Origin: Euglena gracilis
Lineage: Eukaryota; Euglenida; Euglenophyceae; Euglenales
DNA: 64,000 nucleotides
Reading direction: 5' to 3'
Assembly: GCA_039621445.1 (NCBI GenBank)
Contig: CP154954.1
Coordinates: 7,690,634 to 7,754,633, forward strand
In this document: positions 1-33,897 of the stretch, piece by piece
Numbering within the stretch: position 1 is the first letter of the stretch
Layout of the letters: every line of letters begins with the position of its first letter
Translations under genes and position numbers: made by a program
The notes under the pieces: model-generated
What the model was told of the DNA's origin: nothing
The model's database searches: none
Seen by the model: the letters and a program-made list of their open reading frames with translations, nothing else

Positions 1-455
1 GTTTGCAGTGCGTTCAACCGAAGTTTCGCAAACAGGGCGTCACATATCGACCCCGGAAGGGAGGTCCAGGTCGAAGGTTGGAAATCTGGGCAGGCTGAAA
101 AAAGGCCACTGGTTGAACCCACAGCTGGAACGAGGTCGGACTCGCGTTGAACCGGACACCAAAAGAAAAAGAAGGGAAGTCTGGGGTGGCAAAAAGCCAC
201 TGGCTTGCTGGACCAAAACCTCAACCCCTGGAGGATGGGGTCCACTTCAACGACGTCCTGCTGGCATATCTCCATTCGGTTTTCTGGCACACGAACCCCG
301 CAAACTTTCGCTCGGTGTGGTGATTACTTGCATGCAATGCACCAGTCCGCAGCAAATTCAAACGTTAGTTTCTGCAAGAAAAAAAGGGACACCTGGGGGA
401 AAAAAGGGAACCGGAAAAAAAACTGATGAATCACAAACCGCACGGAAAACCACAC
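1..455. other. Intron of GCN1 reaching the left edge
   Basis: No exon recognised on either strand. The stretch 80-260 repeats words such as gccactgg and ctggacc that recur in the family A elements, so it may hold an old element copy. Confidence 0.5.
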
Positions 456-23923
<23,468 letters not shown>

Positions 23924-25132
23924 GGCGTGGCACGGCTGGTGGGGGGGGGGCACAGCAGGGGAGGGCGGTCATGTGTGGTGCGCGGCGACGTTGCAACACG
24001 TTCCGCAGTTTTACCGCCCTGAAAAGTGTTCCGAGTGAAACCACAACAAGACCTCCCTTCCACCCAGGAAAGTATCACCTGACAAGCAAGCCAGCCTAGG
24101 TGGTAACTTCAAACTCCCAACAACATGACAAGTCGGCTGGTCCGGACCCCTGGCCAGGCGGGAACCTCACGGGAGGGGAGGGGCAACTTCTGGGGAGAAA
24201 CAGGAAGCCGTTCCTAGCACATAGCAGTCTGACAGACAGTTCACACTGGACGATTCACTAGACCTTCACCAATTATGGGACTGACCAGTGATGGGACTGC
24301 CTGCGTGCGCCACCTGTGGAACCTCAGGGAATCTGGGATCTGGAGAAAAATGTGGGAGAAAGGTCAAGGAGCTGGAGGAACATGAGTCCCATTTTTCAGG
24401 AATCCAACATTCATGCTGAATTCTGAAAGCTTTAAAAGTAAAAAAATATATACTTTTTTTCACCGGCCAGACAATTTTCATTCGATGCCTGGATGGCCCG
24501 CCTTTGGAAAATAGAACCTTAAAAAATCTTCAAATGCCTCAAAATACTTTTTAAAAAATACCTTTTAAAATGCCTTGATTTTATTGAAAATTTTCGGCTT
24601 AAAAAAGACTGCCTGCCACCGGAAAAATAGCCAAAATTGACAGCCTCCAAGGCGACAAATTCCCAAGGTAGGCAACACCACCACAGGGGTTCACAGGACA
24701 GGGGAACACTCAATTACAAAATTAGGAATCCCGTGGGGGGGGGGAGCAACTACAAATCAGCCATTCTGGCAAAATTGCCAGCTATGTTTGTGTATGGGTC
24801 TTTGGGATGGGGTTCTAGGGATTTGATTGGTTCAATGCCAAAAGGGATGCCAGGGGGTGTTTTCACGAAGCTATCCTTCACCTCTGCAGCCTCTGGCCTT
24901 TGAAAACGTTCACTCGGGAATAGTTTTATCAAATCGTCATAAATAGTTTTGTAACAATTATATGTGAGTGTCTGTGAGGCTTCATTTTCAAAAGCCCTGA
25001 GGGAGGGGAGCGCCTCAACCCCGGGTGTGCCTGAAACGCTTGGTGGGGGTGGTTTTGGGTCCCAAATGGACCTCTGAGCACAGTTGAGAAAACAGCATGT
25101 GAAGGAAGGCGCCCGCACAGACACACACCTGG

Positions 25133-25158
25133 AGAGACAGACAGCAGACAGACAGGCA

Positions 25159-25249
<91 letters not shown>
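25133..25249 (+). repeat. (GGCA)n microsatellite
   Basis: About 28 caggcagg units. Confidence 0.97.
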
Positions 25250-25536
25250 ATACATGCAAACACACAGTCAGACACATGTGGACACACAAGAGCGAATTTC
25301 AGACCCAATGGGGGGGGGGCAACACCAGGTGCTATGCCAATTCAAGGATCTCAACCCACCAAAAAAGGGAAGGGTCCGGCGTTGTGCAAGCAAGTGCAGA
25401 GGAATGATTCAGTGTGAAGGGCCGGATGCGGTCAGTCCTGGCCTGGCTGAGACCGGAGCAGTGACAAACCCGTTCAATAGGGACGAAAGAAAGAAAGGAG
25501 TGAGTGGAGAGGGGGGGGGGGGGGGGGCGGGCGGGA

Positions 25537-25890
25537 GCATAGATTCACTTAGTGACTCCCGGGGAGGGGGTGGGCATTTTCCCCCAGGCGGAAACCCACC
25601 CGCCCGCCCTTTGAAAACCCCAGCAACCCACAACCCTCCCCCCCCCAGGGGGGTTCACCCACCCACTCACCCATCAAAAATTCACCCAAAATCATTCAAA
25701 ATCGGCCAAGAAACCGTTTAAAATTCTCCTGGCCAACCTCGAAAGTGCCCTACCCCCCTGCGTGCCCCACCCCCCCCCCCCCGGAGGTGCCCCCGACCTT
25801 CCTAAGAAAAAGCCTGGCCCAAACCCACCCACCCACTCTCAAAAAAACCGCCCCCCCAACCCGGGGGGGGGGGGGGGGCGTGGTTACACT
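25537..25890 (+). mobile_element. Probable family D element
   Basis: Starts catagattcacttagtgac, which is close to the reverse complement of gtgactaagtgattgtatg, the end of the elements near 13450, 18560 and 28545. GC-rich with cccacc-type words. The right end is unclear. A second start copy is at 29748. Confidence 0.45.
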
Positions 25891-25971
25891 AGGGTTAAGT
25901 AAAATATGGGCGGGAGGGAGGCAGTGACATGTGTGGTCACGCAGCACAGCGGGCCAGGATGGGGGGGAGGG

Positions 25972-26101
25972 TCAGCGCTTCTTCCGCTTCTTCTTCTCCT
26001 TGGACTTCTTGGCCTTCTTCTTCTCCTTGCGGCGCTTCTTCTTCGCCCGCCGCTTGCGGTCGCCACTGCTGGAGGAGCTGCTGGACTCGGTCCATTCGCC
26101 A
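25972..26101 (-). CDS. SREK1IP1: Terminal Lys-rich exon with stop
   Basis: Acceptor ccctgcag; [20 protein letters not shown] then Lys/Arg-rich sequence to KEKKKRKKR and TGA at 25972-25974. A classic nuclear, highly basic C-terminus. Confidence 0.8.
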
Positions 26102-26181
26102 CTGCAGGGCACGCGCGTGCACACACACATACACACACGCGCGCGCGCGCACGCACGCACACACACGCACGCGCGCGCGCG

Positions 26182-26260
<79 letters not shown>

Positions 26261-29200
26261 CTCGTTGCTGCTTTTCAGTTAGGGGGGGGGGGGTGTCCGG
26301 GGGTCCCCCAATTGGGGGGGGGGGGGGAGCACATTGGAAGTCAGGTTTTAATGAGTTTCTGAGAGGTTTATATATTATATTTATTTTGTTTCAGAAAACC
26401 CAAAAAAGCCAAAAAAAACGAGCATTATTGGCAGGCTTTGCCCTACCCCCTGCCCAAAGCACCCACCCCCGCAGGGGGTGTGAATTCCCTTAAAAGAAGC
26501 CTGTTGAGGGTCCAAAAAAAACTTTCACTTCGTTCAGGTCAGCGGGAGAATTCTCCATGATAGCGATTATTGTCACACCCCCATTGTCTTCGACACCCAG
26601 AATTGTGCATCACCCATCCCAACCCCGACAAGCTCCCACAACAGTCGAACGTACCTTCCCCACCCGGCCTACCCATAACAACCGTGCGACCATCATTAAA
26701 AAAAAAAAGCACCCACCTTCTGCTAGCTAGTGCTGCTCAGCAGACCCCCCCTCCTGTGGGGGGGGGGGGTCCACTGGATTCTCCACTGGCCATTGTTTGC
26801 ACTAGCTGCAGTCAAGCCCCCCCCCCCCCCTGGAGGTTCAGCAACCCTTATTGAGAAACCTGCCCACCATAGAGACCATATATAGAGTTTCCAGAAGTCG
26901 CATTCAACCCTGCGAGGGGGGCCAACCGGGTGGGGCCAAGCTGCCTTCAACAGCCCAGGGGCCAACGGGGGGGGGAGGGTCAGCAGTGGCCTGCTTAGAT
27001 GCAGAGCTGGAGCTGGAACCGGAGCTGCGGCGGCGCTTCTTGGCCTTGTCCGCCTTCTTGCGGCGCGCTGCGCCGCTGTCAGGGCCGGGGGGGGTGGGCG
27101 GTGGCTGTGCGCCGAGTGCGTGGACCCCAGGTGGTCATCCTTGCATCGCCCAATTCCATGTAGGGAAGGCGTGGTGGGGGGGGGGGGGGCGACGCTTCAA
27201 GCAGCCACCCATAGAGTTTCCGGGACAGGCCATTGCTTAAGGACCCCCCCCCACGGGGGGGTTGTTCCACTGGCCAGCCAATTTGCTGGACACTGGAAAA
27301 AAGCCACTGCTAAACCCCCTGCCTCGGGGGGGGGGGGGGTCTGGGTCCCCTCCAACTGGAAGAAAATTTCCTTGGCGTGCGCGTCGAGGTGAAAATGAGG
27401 TATTGGATGCATTTTTTGAGCGGTTTTGTTCCAAAATGGCCAAAAATGGGCATTTCTGGCAAGTTTGGGGGTCCAGAAAAAAAATTCCCACTAACTGGCC
27501 CTGCTGACAGACCCCCCGCCGCTAGGATTTCCGCTGGCCAGATTTGGACTAGCTTCAGTCCAGCCCCCCGGGTACTGCGAACCCTGAGCAGTGGCCTGTT
27601 CTGAGATGATGGCTTGGCCTTGGCAACAAGAGTGGCGGGGGACATCGCACTGTTGCACGTCGGCACAAGGCACTACGTTTGTGGTCAAATTTCCCTAGGA
27701 TTCCAGAGTGTCCGACCCCCCTCCAGGGGGTGACTAATTGGCTTTCGGGGGGGAGTGACTGACTGGTTTCTGGAGGAGTGGAAAGGTGGTCGGTTAAGAA
27801 AAAAACGGTACACCCCGAATCAAAGCACACCTTCAGCTGGAATGCGCACAACATATGAACAAGGCTGTGTATATTTTGGTGGGCAGGGGCAGCTACAAAG
27901 AAAATCCCTTGCCTGCAAAGAAGCCTGGGTCCATCCAGAATATGCAACTGCAAATCCAATGGGTTGCCGAGTTTTAGGCATTGAAGCAAAAAAAATGCAA
28001 TAAAGGACGGCCAATAATCCTAAATACACAACAATCTGGCTTTCCATTGAAAATATTTACCAGGTTTACAAATGAAAATTTAAAGCTCAATGATGGATGA
28101 GAAGGCATCAACCTTTGAACCGCAAAAACACGCAAAAAAAAAAAAGCAAAAAAATCTGCAGAAGCACCAGACTACAAAAAAGAACAACCCAATTGGGCAT
28201 TGGGTTCTTCCCTCAGGAAACAGAATTTTCGGCAGCTGACTCAAATCGCGCATGATTGACACCACTGGACATTGCAGGTTGCAACCTGCAGGTCACCGGC
28301 ACTATTTTTGTTCTGCAATGATCTTGGACCAAATGCGATGGATTTATCTCCTGTCCATTGACAAGACTTAAAAAAAAAGGCAAAACTTTTCAGCACCTTT
28401 GGTGCCGGGTCACTTTAGTGGCATTTTCCTGATCCCCCCCCCACCCGGGAGGTAGGGGGTCTGGACCAATAACCAGTCAGTCACTCTGAAAAATCACTCA
28501 TCCACCCTCCCCGGGGGGAGAAGTCGGCCAGTGACTAAGTGATTGTATGTTCTGGGGTTGAGAACGCCTCTGCTCGCTCTCACTGCTCCCATCATCTGAG
28601 CTGCTGCTGCTGCTCCGTCGTCAGCCTCAGAAAGGTGGGTTCTAGTGGGGCAAGGCGAGGCTTTTCAGCCTTTCACAGGTGCACCGGTGGATCGACTTTT
28701 ACCCGTACTTTCTGGTGCTTTTTTTTTCAGATAGTGAAAAATGTACACTAAAATACAAAAAAAATATCTGATGTGTGGTGCAAAATCTTGGTTCGATAAT
28801 CTGGATCTATTAAATGTCCAAGATACAAATGTGGGTGTGGGTGTGTGGGTGTGGGTGTGTGTGTGCATGTGAGCGGGCGTGCGTGCGTGCGTGCGTGCAT
28901 GTGTGCGTGCATGCATGCGTGCGTGCGTGCGTGCATGTGTGTGTGTGTGTGTGCGCGCGCGTGTATGTGCAAATGTGTGTGTGCGTGCGCGCATGCGTGC
29001 GTGCGTGCGCGCGCGTGCGCGTGTGTGTGTAGTGTATACTCAAAGCCAGGCCTATTGCAGTTGACATGGATACTCTTCTGCAAATTGTCACCAAAGGGTT
29101 GGTGACAATTGGTGACAGACCAAGATGGCAAGTTCAGGGTCTGAGAGAACCTCTCGTGTGATAGAAAACCTTCACCCCCTTGGCTTGATAATTTGACACC

Positions 29201-32200
29201 AAAAAAAAATTCAAACCCACATTTTTCGCAGTTGCCATTTCTTTAAACTTCAGTTCATACAAAAGTTGAACTTCATTGTAGTGTTTTTATTGAGGCAATA
29301 ATGAACATTCCCATGAGAAATATCAAAATATATCAAAATATAAGACATAATAACATAAAACACTAAATATCTATACTAAAACTAATAAAATACTAAATAT
29401 CAAAATATACAAGACATCTGCAACCCTCATCCTTGCCGCCAGTGGAGCCTCGGGCGTCCCGGGGCGCCTCAGGGGCCCAATGCGTCTGGGGCGTCTGAGG
29501 CAGCAGACCGGGCCCCGGTCCCCACCCCACCGCCCTGGCCGCTTCAGGGGCTCCGGGATGAACACCACCTCCGTGCCGTCCGCGTCGTCGGGGACCGCCG
29601 CCCGGGGCGGCGGGGGCGAGGGCGGGCGGCAGGGGCACGGCTGCATGTTGGCCAGGGGGGGGCTGGTTAAAAAAAAAACTATTCCGCCGCTTATCCTGAC
29701 CCGTTGTACGAGAAGGCCTAGTGGGGTGGGGGTCGACTCCCACACCATAGATTCACTTACTGACCCGGGGGGGGGGGCTTTTCCCGGGCCTTGGAGGGAT
29801 GGGGTCCCCCACCCCCAACGAGGCCTTCCCAAATTTCTGGGGGTGCCGACTTTTAGGTCAACGTTTTCCTTGTGTGGTGCTGTGCTGGGTGTGTGGCATA
29901 GATTCATAGAAAGATGGATGGACAGGCTACCAAATGGGACTTTGCAAGGGGCGATTCCTTCGGCGCCACCGTAAAACTGGGAAGCAGTGGGTGACCCCCC
30001 CCAACCCCACCACCAGATGGGACCCCCCTCCACCGCCACCCACCGGAAATCCAAACGTGCGATTCCGCCTCCTCCCTCCCGCTATGGGGGCGGGGAGGCC
30101 ACCCCGTCCTCCTCCTCCTCGGCCTCTCTCTCCACACAGGCAGCCCTGGGCGGGGGGCGTAGTACTGCTCGTCGCGCTGGAACTGGGCCCCCCCGCGGCC
30201 TCGGAGCCCGTCGAGGGCGGGCCCCTGCCAAGCCGGCGTTCCGCGGCGTTGGCCCACTGTTTCGTGGCGGAGGTTGACCCTCCGGGGCAGAGGGCAAACA
30301 CACCCGGCAATGAGGGGGAGGATGGCGTTTGGACGGTGCTGGCACGGCGCGGTACCCCGCATCTGGTTTCTCGAAACTCTTGCAGCGGCTCCGCAGCACT
30401 CCAGCCGCTGTCCCTTGACAGCATTGTTTCCATTAAAAGTGGTCCGCACCCACCCACCCACCCACCCACCACCCCTGGGGGTACCCGGGGGAGGGCTTGG
30501 AGGGACCCACTTTTGGGGGTCAATTTTGGGGTCAAAAAGTTTTTGCGCTTCGAAACCCCCCCCTCCAGCGGGCTACCACTCGGCCAGAACTCCACCAGGG
30601 GGGGGGGAGAAACTGCGCATGGGCCAGTCAAAAACTGCACTGCAAAAAACTGCAAAAAAAACCTGCAAAAAAAAAAACTGCAAAAACTGCAAAAAACTGC
30701 ACTTCAACAAAAAAAAGACAATAAACAAGCTGAAATGGTGTGCATATGCAAAACAACGTAAATTGTGACCACATGAGCACGCCCCAATTGATCTAACTTT
30801 TTTGCACAGCTTTGGAGCTGATGAAGACAAAAATGGAAGCAGTCCATCAAGGTACACTGTATACGGTATTTCATACACTGAAATGCAAGTCATGTGTTTG
30901 GATGCCGGGTCACACCGACCATCATGCCCACAATGATGCCAAATGGTTTCCTCTCTAAATATGGAAAAACTGCACATAAACCCATACACAGAAATATTCG
31001 ATGCTTTCAATTCTTGCAGGGGATGTTCAATTTGGAACTTTCGGTCCATTGAGTGGTGTGACATGGGATGAGCATTGGAATGGCATGGCAATGCAAAGAA
31101 AACATCATCGCAACATGCTTTATCGGGTTCTTTTAATCAGAGGAGAGGTCAGACGATGAAGATAAGAAGGAGGAGGAGGACGGGGAAGTGGAGGTTACTG
31201 TTGAACGAAATGTACTCGCAAGCAACCTTCATCTGACACATCGACGTTGAGTCTGCCTTTTCCTTTAGACATACCCTTCGCACGTCGCTTTGTGCCTTTG
31301 TCGGCTCGCTTGAGCCTGAAGCATGCACGCCGAGCACTGAACTGTTGCGCTGCTCAACAACGTCAGAACTCCAACGTAACCGACGATCTGCCAAAATCAT
31401 CCTCAGCCGACTGAATGCAGACTCAACAACTGCATCAGACGGGGTCAGAGCAAGGTCATGCGCAAAAAAATATGCATCAGGTATTGGGGTGGAACGAAGA
31501 CGTCGGTTACCTGTTGTAATTTGCGCACTCCTTTGACGACTGCCCTCACAACCTTCAACATTGTTCAAACCTCCTACAATGCAAAGGTTGGAGAGGGAGC
31601 AATTTTGGTTGGGGAGTAATTGTGGCCTTGTCGCCAAAACAACAAGCACCAAAAAATAAACATCTTAGGTTTCCTCAAAACTGGAACAAAAAAAAGTTGC
31701 AAAAAAACTGCAAAAAACTGCAAAAAACCCAAAACGTGAAAACTGCAAAAAAAAAACTGGAAAAAATGTATAGTACATATTTTCCACCTCCCTGACTCCA
31801 CCCCCCCTGGGGGCGGACCCACCCACGCCCCCATCCCCCCCCCTGCCTTGACGTCTCAATCGTGTCCATGTGTCGGCATAATCTGCGCAGTGTTCTGCAA
31901 AGGAAACGAAGCAAAAGTTTTTAAATAAATTCACAGATCGTTGCTGCTCGCGGTGCTGGCAGCCACCCAATCGGGGGGTTTGGCCTTCTCCTCAACATCA
32001 CTGTCAAGAACACAGGCCCCCCTCCAGCGACCATGTTGGACGTAGGTGGTCAGGCCGACCGCCGCAGGCATTATGACATTTTAAGCCACCTTAAAAACCC
32101 TTAAAATGCCCCAAAATGCCTTCAAATACCTTAAAAAATTCGGACCAGCAGAATTTACTCCGAAAGAGCAAAAAACAAAACGCCAAAGTTCCAGCCAACA

Positions 32201-33822
32201 AAAAACAGCCCAACTCGGGGAAGAAAAATGATTTTCGGCATCAATAGAACATTATCTATCCAAACTAAACTCAAAATTCCCAGCCGTCCCAGCCGTCCAG
32301 GGGGGCACCGACCTGTTAAAACCCTTCTGCGTCGGTGACACCGTGGGACCAGGGCGTTTTTTTAACAACCCCCCCCCCTTAGTTGCACTAAGGCTTCTTG
32401 TCTGTTTATGGCCGGCGCTAACTTCAACCCCCCCCCCCGGGGGGGGGGGTCAGCTCAGAGGCTGGAAAATTTGCGCTAGCTGGAATAAGGCTGCTGGCTG
32501 ACCTCCCTCCCCCCCCGGGCTGGAGCTGGACCCGACCTGGGGCCGAACTGGGTCCCAAAAAATCGAGAGTGCAAAAACGTTCAAAAAAACTGCCACTTAT
32601 GCAAAAAAAAATCAATTTTTTGACCCCAAATATTTCCTGGCCAGGCCAAATCTGACCCATTTTCGCCCCATTTTTGGACCATTTTTGTACCCCCAAAAAC
32701 GAAAACCCGTTACTGTCCAGCTGCCCAAAGGGCGGCTGGAAAGATAAAATAATGTCATTGAGGGGGGGGGGGCGGGCGGAAAAAGGCCTGCTGCGAGCCA
32801 GACCCCGCCCCGGGGGGGGGGGGGTCAAATTTTCTTAAGCTACACGCTGCGTGGGACGTGCGGCGGAAAGGGGGGGCCTGGGCCGCGTCGGGGGCCTTCT
32901 CCTCCTCGCTCGAGACGCTGCTGGTGCTGCTGGGCATCTCCCACCGCTCCGGCATCGCCTTCCCCGACGACTCCGCAGCCCGGTCCGGCCCCGACGGCCG
33001 CATGTGGTTGGGGGGAGGCCGCCGCCGGGGACCACCCGGGCGGTACGGGAAGGCCGGGTGGGGGTGGGACGGTCGACCCCTCGATGGCGCCGGGCACGGA
33101 ATCCGCATTTGTGGCCTAGAAACCCCGGGTCACAGGAAGGGGTGGTGGGGGACTGGTCCTGCCCACCCATCCACCCACCCACCAGGATGGGGGGGGGGGG
33201 GTCGACCCACCCGCCACGCATTGGGTTTTCCCAGCCGGGACCCATAGCCCCAAAGTGGCGGCTGAAACGGCCTGGGGTGGGAAGAAGTCACAGCGTCTTG
33301 CCTTCTCTGCGGGGCGAGGCGCCATGAAGAACTGAGCTTAAATAACCTGCAAGCATCACAGGTGGAGACCTGTGATTTCATAATTGTGCGTGAATGAGTA
33401 TAAGTAACGTATGAAATCATTATGAATTTTTTTTTAATTTATATTTTGAAAAAAAATTGAAAATGATAAATTGAGTGAGTAATAATGAAATATGTAATAA
33501 TAATATAATAGTAAAAACAATATATACAATAATAATAACAAGAACAAGAACAACACCAACAATAATAATTGCAATTGTAATTGTTATTGTAATTGAAATT
33601 GTGATCGTATTGCGATCGCGATCGTGATCGTGATCATGATCGTAATCATAATCATAATCATTATCATAATTGTAATCATAATCAGAATCAGAATCAGAAT
33701 CAGAATCAGAATCAGAATCAGAATCAGAATCAGAATCAGAATCAGAATCAGAATCAGAATCAGAATCAGAATCAGAATCAGAATCAGAATCAGAATCAGA
33801 ATCATAACAACAGCAACAACGA

Positions 33823-33853
<31 letters not shown>

Positions 33854-33865
33854 AAGAAGAAGAAG

Positions 33866-33897
<32 letters not shown>

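Larger units (their letters stand above)
23924..25971. other. Intergenic region between GCN1 and the SREK1IP1-like gene
   Basis: About 2 kb with no recognised exon, containing the (AGGC)n array and a family D element from about 25537. No TATA box or other promoter motif stands out upstream of the GCN1 start. Confidence 0.6.
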
